Shown in pieces: positions 1 through 11,544 of a stretch of DNA of 64,000 nucleotides (positions are counted from its first letter, which is position 1; the number at the start of each line of letters is the position of its first letter). This DNA is from Fragum whitleyi. Its lineage: Eukaryota; Mollusca; Bivalvia; Cardiida; Cardiidae. Made by a program: the position numbers and the translations under genes. The stretch covers positions 248,001-312,000 of the forward strand of contig OX411556.1 in NCBI GenBank assembly GCA_948146395.1, written 5' to 3'. Below the pieces are notes generated by a model, which worked only from the letters and a program-made list of their open reading frames with translations, had not been told where the DNA came from and made no database searches.

Positions 1-213
1 GCATCCGTCTGTGCGTTTATGCAGCATCCCTGACCCCTTGTTATTCGATTTAATAGTAATTATTTAATCCTAATTTAATGTTAAATATTTTGGGTACCCA
101 TTTTTCGATCGACTGATGCGCCCATGCATTCATACCCACATCGCCCCAAACACGCGCGTTCGCTAGCTATGCATGTGCGCTTCAAATTGACACCGGTTTC
201 GATGCCGTCTGAT
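1..213 (+). repeat. Reference monomer (copy 1, haplotype C)
   Basis: This copy is used as the coordinate frame for monomer positions. It starts at GCATCCGTCTG and ends at GTCTGAT. Composition of the common form is about 44% GC, with C exceeding G on this strand (55 versus 38). An AT-rich core lies at 45-91, flanked by mixed sequence. Perfect palindromes are GATGCATC (across the copy boundary), AAATATTT (83-90), GGGTACCC (92-99), TCGATCGA (105-112), ATGCAT (124-129 and 169-174), GCTAGC (162-167) and ACCGGT (192-197). This copy carries C at 144, G at 154 and G at 162 (class C) and an A at 72 where most copies have G. Choosing this start is arbitrary; any phase would do. Confidence 0.95.
45..91. 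other. AT-rich core of the monomer with repeated ATTTAAT
   Basis: ATTTAAT occurs at 48-54 and 62-68, and at 73-79 in this copy and nearly all others, followed by AAATATTT at 83-90. Only a few G or C bases occur in 47 bp. ATTTAA-TG-TTAAAT at 73-86 is an inverted repeat with a 2-bp spacer. The spacing of the AT elements (14, 11, about 10 bp) is close to the helical turn, which could bend the DNA; this is inference. The block recurs in every monomer and is where many of the private variants (AATATT, GATATAAT, TTCTTGATATAAT) fall. Confidence 0.8.
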
Positions 214-1917
214 GCCTCCGTCTGTGCGTTTATGCAGCATCCCTGACCCCTTGTTATTCGATTTAATAGTAATTATTTAATCCTGATTTAATGTTAAATA
301 TTTTGGGTACCCATTTTTCGATCGACTGATGCGCCCATGCATTCATACCCACATCGTCCCAAACACTCGCGTTCGCTAGCTATGCATGTGCGCTTCAAAT
401 TGACACCGGTTTCGATGCCGTCTGATGCATCCGTCTGTGCGTTTATGCATCATCCCTGACCCCTTGTTATTCGATTTAATAGTAATTATTTAATCCTGAT
501 TTAATGTTAAATATTTTGGGTACCCATTTTTCGATCGACTGATGCGCCCATGCATTCATACCCACATCGTCCCAAACACTCGCGTTCGCTAGCTATGCAT
601 GTGCGCTTCAAATTGACACCGGTTTCGATGCCGTCTGATGCATCCGTCTGTGCGTTTATGCAGCATCCCTGACCCCTTGTTATTCGATTTAATAGTAATT
701 ATTTAATCCTGATTTAATGTTAAATATTTTGGGTACCCATTTTTCGATCGACTGATGCGCCCATGCATTCATACCCACATCGCCCCAAACACGCGCGTTC
801 GCTAGCTATGCATGTGCGCTTCAAATTGACACCGGTTTCGATGCCGTCTGATGCATCTGTCTGTGCGTTTATGCAGCATCCCTGACCCCTTGTTATTCGA
901 TTTAATAGTAATTATTTAATCCTGATTTAATGTTAAATATTTTGGGTACCCATTTTTCGATCGACTGATGCGCCCATGCATTCTTTCCCACATCGTCACA
1001 AACACTCGTGTTCGCTAGCTATGCATGTGCGCTTCAAATTGACACCGGTTTCGATGCCGTCTGATGCATCCGTCTGGGCGTTTATGCAGCATCCCTGACC
1101 CCTTGTTATTCGATTTAATAGTAATTATTTAATCCTGATTTAATGTTAAATATTTTGGGTACCCATTTTTCGATCGACTGATGCGCCCATGCATTCATAC
1201 CCACATCGTCCCAAACACGCGCGTTCACTAGCTATGCATGTGCGCTTCAAATTGACACCGGTTTCGATGCCGTCTGATGCATCCGTCTGTGCGTTTATGC
1301 AGCATCCCTGACCCCTTGTTATTCGATTTAATAGTAATTATTTAATCCTGATTTAATGTTAAATATTTTGGGTACCCATTTTTCGATCGACTGATGCGCC
1401 CATGCATTCATACCCACATCGTCCCAAACACGCGCGTTCACTAGCTATGCATGTGCGCTTCAAATTGACACCGGTTTCGATGCCGTCTGATGCATCCGTC
1501 TGTGCGTTTATGCAGCATCCCTGACCCCTTGTTATTCGATTTAATAGTAATTATTTAATCCTGATTTAATGTTAAATATTTTGGGTACCCATTTTTCGAT
1601 CGACTGATGCGCCCATGCATTCATACCCACATCGCCCCAAACACGCGCGTTCGCTAGCTATGCATGTGCGCTTCAAATTGACACCGGTTTCGATGCCGTC
1701 TGATGCATCCGTCTGTGCGTTTATGCAGCATCCCTGACCCCTTGTTATTCGATTTAATAGTAATCATTTAATCCTGATTTAATGTTAAATATTTTGGGTA
1801 CCCATTTTTCGATCGACTGATGCGCCCATGCATTCATACCCACATCGTCCCAAACACTCGCGTTCGCTAGCTATGCATGTGCGCTTCAAATTGACACCGG
1901 TTTCGATGCCGTCTGAT

Positions 1918-4685
1918 GCATCCGTCTGTGCGTTTATGCAGCATCCCTGACCCCTTGTTATTCGATTGAATAGTAATTATTTAATCCTGATTTAATGTTA
2001 AATATTTTGGGTACCCATTTTTCGATCGACTGATGCGCCCATGCATTCATACCCACATCGTCCCAAACACGCGCGTTCACTAGCTATGCAAGTGCGCTTC
2101 AAATTGACACCGGTTTCGATGCCGTCTGATGCATCCGTCTGTGCGTTTATGCAGCATCCCTGACCCCTTGTTATTCGATTTAATAGTAATTATTTAATCC
2201 TGATTTAATGTTAAATATTTTGGGTACCCATTTTTCGATCGACTGATGCGCCCATGCATTCATACCCACATCGTCCCAAACACTCGCGTTTGCTAGCTAT
2301 GCATGTGCGCTTCAAATTGACACCGGTTTCGATGCCGTCTGATGCATCCGTCTGTGCGTTTATGCAGCATCCCTGACCCCTTGTTATTCGATTTAATAGT
2401 AATTATTTAATCCTGATTTAATGTTAAATATTTTGGGTACCCATTTTTCGATCGACTGATGCGCCCATGCATTCATACCCACATCGTCCCAAACACTCGC
2501 GTTCGCTAGCTATGCATGTGCGCTTCAAATTGACACCGGTTTCGATGCCGTCTGATGCATCCGTCTGTGCGTTTATGCAGCATCCCTGACCCCTTGTTAT
2601 TCGATTTAATAGTAATTATTTAATCCTGATTTAATGTTAAATATTTTGGGTACCCATTTTTCGATCGACTGATTCGCCCATGCATTCATACCCACATCGT
2701 CCTAAACACGCGCGTTCACTAGCTATGCATGTGCGCTTCAAATTGACACCGGTTTCGATGCCGTCTGATGCATCCGTCTGTGCGTCTATGCAGCATCCCT
2801 GACCCCTTGTTATTCGATTTAATAGTAATTATTTAATCCTGATTTAATGTTAAATATTTTGGGTACCCATTTTTCGATCGACTGATGCGCCCATGCATTC
2901 ATACCCACATCGTCCCAAACACTCGCGTTCGCTAGCTATGCATGTGCGCTTCAAATTGACACCGGTTTCGATGCCGTCTGATGCATCCGTCTGTGCGTTT
3001 ATGCAGCATCCCTGACCCCTTGTTATTCGATTTAATAGTAATTATTTAATCCTAATTTATTGTTAAATATTTTGGGTACCCATTTTTCGATCGACTGATG
3101 CGCCCATGCATTCATACCCACATCGTCCCAAACACTCGCGTTCGCTAGCTATGCATGTGCGCTTCAAATTGACACCGGTTTCGATGCCGTCTGATGCATC
3201 CGTCTGTGCGTTTATGCAGCATCCCTGAACCCTTGTTATTCGATTTAATAGTAATTATTTAATCCTGATTTAATGTTAAATATTTTGGGTACCCATTTTT
3301 CGATCGACTGATGCGCCCATGCATTCATACCCACATCGTCCCAAACACGCGCGTTCACTAGCTATGCATGTGCGCTTTAAATTGACACCGGTTTCGATGC
3401 CTTTGATGCATCCGTCTGTGCGTTTATGCAGCATCCCTGACCCCTTGTTATTCGATTTAATAGTAATTATTTAATCCTGATTTAATGTTAACTATTTTGG
3501 GTACCCATTTTTCGATCGACTGATGCGCCCATGCATTCATACCCACATCGTCCCAAACACTCGCGTTCGCTAGCTATGCATGTGCGCTTCAAATTGACAC
3601 CGGTTTCGATGCCGTCTGATGCATCCGTCTGTGCGTTTATGCAGCATCCCTGACCCCTTGTTATTCGATTTAATAGTAATTATTTAATCCTGATTTAATG
3701 TTAAATATTTTGGGTACCAATTTTTCGATCGACTGATGCGCCCATGCATTCATACCCACATCGTCCCAAACACTCGCGTTCGCTAGCTATGCATGTGCGC
3801 TTCAAATTGACACCGGTTTCAATGCCGTCTGGTGCATCCGTCTGTGCGTTTATGCAGCATCCCTGACCCCTTGTTATTCGATTTAATAGTAATTATTTAA
3901 TCCTGATTTAATGTTAAATATTTTGGGTATCCATTTTTCGATCGACTGATGCGCCCATGCATTTATACCCACATCGTCCTAACCACGCGCGTGCACTAGC
4001 TATGCATGTGCGCTTCAAATTGACACCGGTTTCGATGCCGTCTGATGCATCCGTCTGTGCGTTTATGCAGCATCCCTGACCCCTTGTTATTCGATTTAAT
4101 AGTAATTATTTAATCCTGATTTAATGTTAAATATTTTGGGTACCCATTTTTCGATCGACTGATGCGCCCATGCATTCATACCCACATCGTCCCAAACACT
4201 CGCGTTTGCTAGCTATGCATGTGCGCTTCAAATTGACACCGGTTTCGATGCCGTCTGATGCATCCGTCTGTGCGTTTATGCAGCATCCCTGACAACTTGT
4301 TATTCGATTTAATAGTAATTATTTAATCCTAATTTAATGTTAAATATTTTGGGTACCCATTTTTCGATCGACTGATGCGCCCATGCATTCATACCCACAT
4401 CGTCCCAAACACTCGCGTTCGCTAGCTATGCATGTGCGCTTCAAATTGACACCGGTTTCGATGCCGTCTGATGCATCCGTCTGTGCGTTTATGCAGCATC
4501 CCTGACCCCTTGTTATTCGATTTAATAGTAATTATTTAATCCTGATTTAATGTTAAATATTTTGGGTACCCATTTTTCGATCGACTGATGCGCCCATGCA
4601 TTCATACCCACATTGTCCCAAACACGCGCGTTCACTAGCTATGCATGTGCGCTTTAAATTGACACCGGTTTCGATGCCGTATGAT
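1918..4685 (+). repeat. Trimeric higher-order repeat B-A-A (639 bp unit)
   Basis: Thirteen successive monomers read B A A B A A B A A B A A B at positions 144/154/162 (class B: T, G, A; class A: T, T, G). That is a regular 3-monomer order of 639 bp running for about 2.8 kb. The trimers are not identical. Private changes such as CCTAAAC at about 2.70 kb, CCTAACCAC at about 3.98 kb and GTTTGCTAG at about 2.29 and 4.21 kb show that the units have diverged since amplification. One monomer carries a 1-bp deletion near 3401 (CTTTGATGC where others have CGTCTGATGC). Confidence 0.8.
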
Positions 4686-7600
4686 GCATCCGTCTGTGCG
4701 TTTATGCAGCATCCCTGACCCCTTGTTATTCGATTTAATAGTAATTATTTAATCCTGATTTAATGTTAAATATTTTGGGTACCCATTTTTCGATCGACTG
4801 ATGCGCCCATGCATTCATACCCACATCGTCCCAAACACTCGCGTTCGCTAGCTATGCATGTGCGCTTCAAATTGACACCGGTTTCGATGCCGTCTGATGC
4901 ATCCGTCTGTGCGTTTATGCAGCATCCCTGACCCCTTGTTATTCGATTTAATAGTAATTATTTAATCCTGATTTAATGTTAACTATTTTGGGTACCCATT
5001 TTTCGATCGACTGATGCGCCCATGCATTCATACCCACATCGCCCCAAACACGCGCGTTCGCTAGCTATGCATGTGGGCTTCAAATTGACACCGGTTTCGA
5101 TGCCGTCTGATGCATCCGTCTGTGCGTTTATGCAGCATCCCTGACCCCTTGTTATTCGAATTAATAGTAATTATTTAATCCTGATTTAATGTTAAATATT
5201 TTGGATACCCATTTTTCGATCGGTTGATGCGCCCATGCATTCATACCCACATCGCCCCAAACACGCGCGTTCGCTAGCTATGCATGTGCGCTTCAAATTG
5301 ACACCGGTTTCGATGCCGTCTGATGCATCCGTCTGTGCGTTTATGCAGCATCCCTGACCCCTTGTTATTCGATTTAATAGTAATTATTCAATCCTGATTT
5401 AATGTTAAATATTTTGGGTACCCATTTTTCGATCGACTGATGCGCCCATGCATTCATACCCACATCGTCCCAAACACGCGCGTTCACTAGCTATGCATGT
5501 GCGCTTCAAATTGACACCGGTTTCGATGCCGTCTGATGCATCCGTCTGTGCGGCTATGCAGCATCCCTGACCCCTTGTTATTCGATTTAATAGTAATTAT
5601 TTAATCCTGATTTAATGTTAAATATTTTGGGTACCCATTTTTCGATCGACTGATGCGCCCATGCATTCATACCCATATCGTCCCAAACACTCGCGTTCGC
5701 TAGCTTTGCATGTGCGCTTCAAATTGACACCGGTTTCGATGCCGTCTGATGCATCCGTCTGTGCGTTTATGCAGCATCCCTGACCCCTTGTTATTCGATT
5801 TAATAGTAATTATTTAATCCTGATTTAATGTTAAATATTTTGGGTACCCATTTTTCGATCGACTGATGCGCCCATGCATTCATACCCACATCGTCCCAAA
5901 CACTCGCGTTCACTAGCTATGCATGTGCGCTTCAAATTGACACCGGTTTCGATGCCGTCTGATGCATCCGTCTGTGCGTTTATGCAGCATCCCTGACCCC
6001 TTGTTATTCGATTTAATAGTAATTATTTAATCCTGATTTAATGTTAAATATTTTGGGTACCCATTTTTCGATCGACTGATGCGCCCATGCATTCATACCC
6101 ACATCGCCCCAAACACGCGCGTTCGCTAGCTATGCATGTGCGCTTCAAATTGACACCGGTTTCGATGCCGTCTGATGCATCCGTCTGTGCGGCTATGCAG
6201 CATCCCTGACCCCTTGTTATTCGATTTAATAGTAATTATTTAATCCTGATTTAATGTTAAATATTTTGGGTACCCATTTTTCGATCGACTGATGCGCCCA
6301 TGCATTCATACCCACATCGTCCCAAACACTCGCGTTCGCTAGCTATGCATGTGCGCTTCAATTTGACACCGGTTTCGATGCCGTCTGATGCATCCGTCTG
6401 TGCGTTTATGCAGCATCCCTGACCCCTTGTTATTCGATTTAATAGTAATTATTTAATCCTGATTTAATGTTAAATATTTTGGGTACCCATTTTTCGATCG
6501 ACTGATGCGCCCATGCATTCATACCCACATCGTCGCAAGCACGCGCGTTCACTTGCTATGCATGTGCGCTTCAAATTGACACCGGTTTCGATGCCGTCTG
6601 ATGCATCCGTCTGTGCGTTTATGCAGCATCCCTGACCCCTTGTTATTCGATTTAATAGTAATTATTTAATCCTGATTTAATGTTAAATATGTTGGGTACC
6701 CATTTTTCGATCGACTGATGCGCCCATGCATTCATACCCACATCGTCCCAAACACTCGCGTTCGCTAGCTATGCATGTGCGCTTCAAATTGACACCGGTT
6801 TCGATGCCGTCTGATGCATCCGTCTGTGCGTTTATGCAGCATCCCTGACCCCTTGTTATTCGATTTAATAGTAATTATTTAATCCTGATTTAATGTTAAA
6901 TATTTTGGGTACCCATTTTTCGATCGACTGATGCGCCCATGCATTCATACCCATATCGCCCCAAACACTCGCGTTCGCTAGCTATGCATGTGCGCTTCAA
7001 ATTGACACCGGTTTCGATGCCGTCTGATGCATCCGTCTGTGCGTTTATGCAGCATTCCTGACCCCTTGTTATTCGATTTAATAGTAATTATTTAATCCTG
7101 ATTTAATGTTAAATATTTTGGGTACCCATTTTTCGATCGACTGATGCGCCCATGCATTCATACCCACATCGTCCCAAACACTCGCGTTCGCTAGCTATGC
7201 AAGTGCGCTTCAAATTGACACCGGTTTCGATGCCGTCTGATGCATCCGTCTGTGCGTTTATGCAGCATCCCTGACCCCTTGTTATTCGATTTAATAGTAA
7301 TTATTTAATCCTGATTTAATGTAAAATATTTTGGGTACCCATTTTTCGATTGACTGATGCGCCCATGCATTCATACCCACATCGTCCCAAACACGCGCGT
7401 TCACTAGCTATGCATGTGCGCTTCAAATTGACACCGGTTTCGATGCCGTCTGATGCATCCGTCTGTGCGTTTATGCAGCATCCCTGACCCCTTGTTATTC
7501 GATTTAATAGTAATTATTTAATCCTGATTTAATGTTAAATATTTTGGGTACCCATTTTTCGATCGACTGATGCGCCCATGCATTCATACCCACATCGTCC

Positions 7601-10183
7601 CAAACACTCGCGTTCGCTAGCTATGCATGTGCGCTTCAAATTGACACCGGTTTCGATGCCGTCTGATGCATCCGTCTGTGCGTTTATGCAGCATCCCTGA
7701 CCCCTTGTTATTCGATTTAATAGTAATTATTTAATCCTGATTTAATGTTAAATATTTTGGGTACCCATTTTTCGATCGACTGATGCGCCCATGCATTCAT
7801 ACCCACATCGTCCCAAACACGCGCGTTCACTAGCTATGCCTGTGCGCTTCAAATTGACACCGGTTTCGATGCCGTCTGATGCATCCGTCTGTGCGTTTAT
7901 GCAGCATCCCTGACCCCTTGTTATTCGATTTAATAGTAATTATTCAATCCTGATTTAATGTTAAATATTTTGGGTACCCATTTTTCGATCGACTGATGCG
8001 CCCATGCATTCATACCCACATCGTCCCAAACACGCGCGTTCACTAGCTATGCATGTGCGCTTCAAATTGACACCGGTTTCGATGCCGTCTGATGCATCCG
8101 TCTGTGCGTTTATGCAGCATCCCTGACCCCTTGTTATTCGATTTAATAGTAATTATTTAATCCTGATTTAATGTTAAATATTTTGGGTACCCATTTTTCG
8201 ATCGACTGATGCGCCCATGCATTCATACCCACATCGCCCAAAACACGCGCGTTCGCTAGCTATGCATGTGCGCTTCAAATTGACACCGGTTTCGATGCCG
8301 TCTGATGCATCCGTCTGTGCGTTTATGCAGCATCCCTGACCCCTTGTTATTCGATGTAATAGTAATTATTTAATCCTGATTTAATGTTAAATATTTTGGG
8401 TACCCATTTTTCGATCGACTGATGCGCCCATGCATTCATACCCACATCGTCCCAAACACTCGCGTTCGCTAGCTATGCATGTGCGCTTCAAATTGACACC
8501 GGTTTCGATGCCGTCTGATGCATCCGTCTGTGCGTTTGTGCAGCATCGCTGACCCCTTGTTATTCGATTTAATAGTAATTATTTAATCCTGATTTAATGT
8601 TAAATATTTTGGGTACCCATTTTTCGATCGACTGATGCGCCCATGCATTCATACCCACATCGTCCCAAACACTCGCGTTCGCTAGCTATGCATGTGCGCT
8701 TCAAATTGACACCGGTTTCGATGCCGTCTGATGCATCCGTCTGTGCGTTTATGCAGCATCCCTGACCCCTTGTTATTCGATTTAATAGTAATTATTTAAT
8801 CCTGATTTAATGTTAAATATTTTGGGTACCCATTTTTCGATTGACTGATGCGCCAAATGCATTCATACCCACATCGTCCCAAACACGCGCGTTCACTAGC
8901 TATGCATGTGCGCTTCAAATTGACACCGGTTTCGATGCCGTCTGATGCATCCGTCTGTGCGTTTATGCAGCATCCCTGACCCCTTGTTATTCGATTTAAT
9001 AGTAATTATCTAATCCTGATTTAATGTTAAATATTTTGGGTACCCATTTTTCGATCGACTGATGCGAACATGCATTCATACCCACATCGCCCCAAACACG
9101 CGCGTTCGCTAGCTATGCATGTGCGCTTCAAATTGACACCGGTTTCGATGCCGTCTGATGCATCCGTCTCTGCGTTTATACAGCATTCCTGACCCCTTGT
9201 TATTCGATTTAATAGTAATTATTTAATCCTGATTTAATGTTAAATATTTTGGGTACCCATTTTTCGATCGACTGATGCGCCCATGCATTCATACCCACAT
9301 CGTCCCAAACACGCGCGTTCACTAGCTATGCATGTGCGCTTCAAATTGACACCGGTTTCGATGCCGTCTGATGCATCCGTCTGTGCGTTTATGCAGCATC
9401 CCTGACCCCTTGTTATTCGATTTAATAGTAATTATTTAATCCTGATTTAATGTTAAATATTTTGGGTACCCATTTTTCGATCGACTGATGCGCCCATGCA
9501 TTCATACCCACATCGCCCCAAACACGCGCGTTCGCTAGCTATGCATGTGCGCTTCAAATTGACACCGGTTTTGATGCCGTCTGATGCATCCGTCTGTGCG
9601 TTTATGCAGCATCCCTGACCCCTTGTTATTCGATTTAATAGTAATTATTTAATCCTGATTTAATGTTAAATATTTTGGGTACCCATTTTCCCATCGACTG
9701 ATGCGCCCATGCACTCATACCCACATCGTCCCAAACACGCGCGTTCACTAGCTATGCATGTGCGCTTCAAATTGACACCGGTTTCGATGCCGTCTGATGC
9801 ATCCGTCTGTGCGTTTATGCAGCATCCCTGACCCCTTGTTATTCGATTTAATAGTAATTATTTAATCCTGATTTAATGTTAAATATTTTGGGTACCAATT
9901 TTTCGATCGACTGATGCGCCCATGCATTCATACCCACATCGTCCCAAACACTCGCGTTCGCTAGCTATGCATGTGCGCTTCAAATTGACACCGGTTTCGA
10001 TGCCGTCTGATGCATCCGTCTGTGCGTTTATACAGCATTCCTGACCCCTTGTTATTCGATTTAATAGTAATTATTTAATCCTGATTTAATGTTAAATATT
10101 TTGGGTACCCATTTTTCGATCGACTGATGCGCCCATGCATTCATACCCACATCGCCCCAAACACGTGCGTTCGCTAGCTATGC
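4686..10183 (+). repeat. Array segment, irregular order of A, B and C monomers
   Basis: All three haplotype classes occur without a stable period. Mixed forms are present: T144/T154/A162 at about 5.90 kb and C144/T154/G162 at about 6.96 kb. One monomer has a 1-bp insertion at about 8855 (CGCCAAATGC). Variants such as GCGGCTATGCAG (about 5.55 and 6.19 kb) recur three monomers apart. I see no gene or inserted element. Confidence 0.75.
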
Positions 10184-11544
10184 ATGTGCGCTTCAAATTG
10201 ACACCGGTTTCGATGCCGTCTGATGCATCCGTCGGTGCGTTTATGCAGCATCCCTGACCCCTTGTTATTCGATTTAATAGTAATTATTTAATCCTGATTT
10301 AATGTTAAATATTTTGGGTACCCATTTTTCGATCGACTGATGCGCCCATGCATTCATACCCACATCGTCCCAAACACTCGCGTTCGCTAGCTATGCATGT
10401 GCGCTTCAAATTGACACCGGTTTCGATGCCGTCTGATGCATCCGTCTGTGCGTTTATGCAGCATCCCTGACCCCTAATTATTCGATTTAATAGTAATTAT
10501 TTAATCCTGATTTAATGTTAAATATTTTGGGTACCCATTTTTCGATCGACTGATGCGCCCATGCATTCATACCCACATCGTCCCAAACACTCGCGTTCGC
10601 TAGCTATGCATGTGCGCTTCAAATTGACACCGGTTTCGATGCCGTCTGATGCATCCGTCTGTGCGTTTATGCAGCATCCCTGACCCCTTGTTATTCGATT
10701 TAATAGTAATTATTTAATCCTGATTTAATGTTAAATATTTTGGGTACCCATTTTTCGATCGACTGATACGCCCATGCATTCATACCCACATCGTCCCAAA
10801 CACGCGCGTTCACTAGCTATGCATGTGCGCTTCAAATTGACACCGGTTTCGATGCCGTCTGATGCATCAGTCTGTGCGTTTATGCAGCATCCCTGACCCC
10901 TTGTTATTCGATTTAATAGTAATTATTTAATCCTGATTTAATGTTAAATATTTTGGGTACCCATTTTTCGATCGACTGATACGCCCATGCATTCATACCC
11001 ACATCGTCCCAAACACGCGCGTTCACTAGCTATGCATGTGCGCTTCAAATTGACACCGGTTTCGATGCCGTCTGATGCATCCGTCTGTGCGTTTATGCAG
11101 CATCCCTGACCCCTTGTTATTCGATTTAATAGTAATTATTTAATCCTAATTTAATGTTAAATATTTTGGGTACCCATTTTTCGATCGACTGATGCGCCCA
11201 TGCATTCATACCCACATCGCCCCAAACACGCGCGTTCGCTAGCTATGCATGTGCGCTTTAAATTGACACCGGTTTCGATGCCGTCTGATGCATCCGTCTG
11301 TGCGTTTATGCAGCATCCCTGACCCCTTGTTATTCGATTTAATAGTAATTATTTAATCCTGATTTAATGTTAAATATTTTAGGTACCCATTTTTCGATCG
11401 ACTGATGCGCCCATGCATTCATACCCACATCGTTCCAAACACTCGCGTTCGCTAGCTATGCATGTGCGCTTCAAATTGACACCGGTTTCGATGCCGTCTG
11501 ATGCATCCGTCTGTGCGTTTATGCAGCATCCCTGACCCCTTGTT
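10184..11544 (+). repeat. Dispersed duplicate block, left copy (1361 bp)
   Basis: This stretch carries an ordered set of private variants: GTCGGTGCG, CCCCTAATTATT, GATACGCCC twice, CATCAGTCTG, CCTAATTTA, CTTTAAATTG, TTTTAGGTACC and CGTTCCAAAC. The same set, in the same order and spacing, occurs at 18919-20279, exactly 41 monomers downstream (8735 bp including two net indels). I saw no difference between the two copies inside these limits. The flanks differ at 10183 versus 18918 and at 11545 versus 20280. Inference: sequence moved within the array over about 8.7 kb, by duplication or conversion. Confidence 0.8.

Larger units (their letters stand above)
1..1917 (+). repeat. Array segment, mixed haplotypes (9 monomers)
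   Basis: Reading positions 144/154/162 gives the order C, A, A, C, A-variant, B, B, C, A. The fifth copy has several private changes (CATTCTTTCCC, GTCACAAACAC, CTCGTG near 980-1010). No regular higher-order period is visible here beyond the 213-bp unit. Confidence 0.75.

Noticed and set aside
73..86. Yeast-type replication origin core (WTTTAYRTTTW) at ATTTAATGTTAAA
   Set aside because: Three essential positions mismatch, so it is only a general AT-rich inverted repeat.
101..120. Possible CENP-B box at TTCGATCGACTGATG
   Set aside because: The TTCG and the central A fit the core NTTCGNNNNANNCGGGN, but the CGGG half reads GATG. Only 6 of 9 core bases match, so the essential right half is missing. 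Other TTCG sites in the monomer fit no better.
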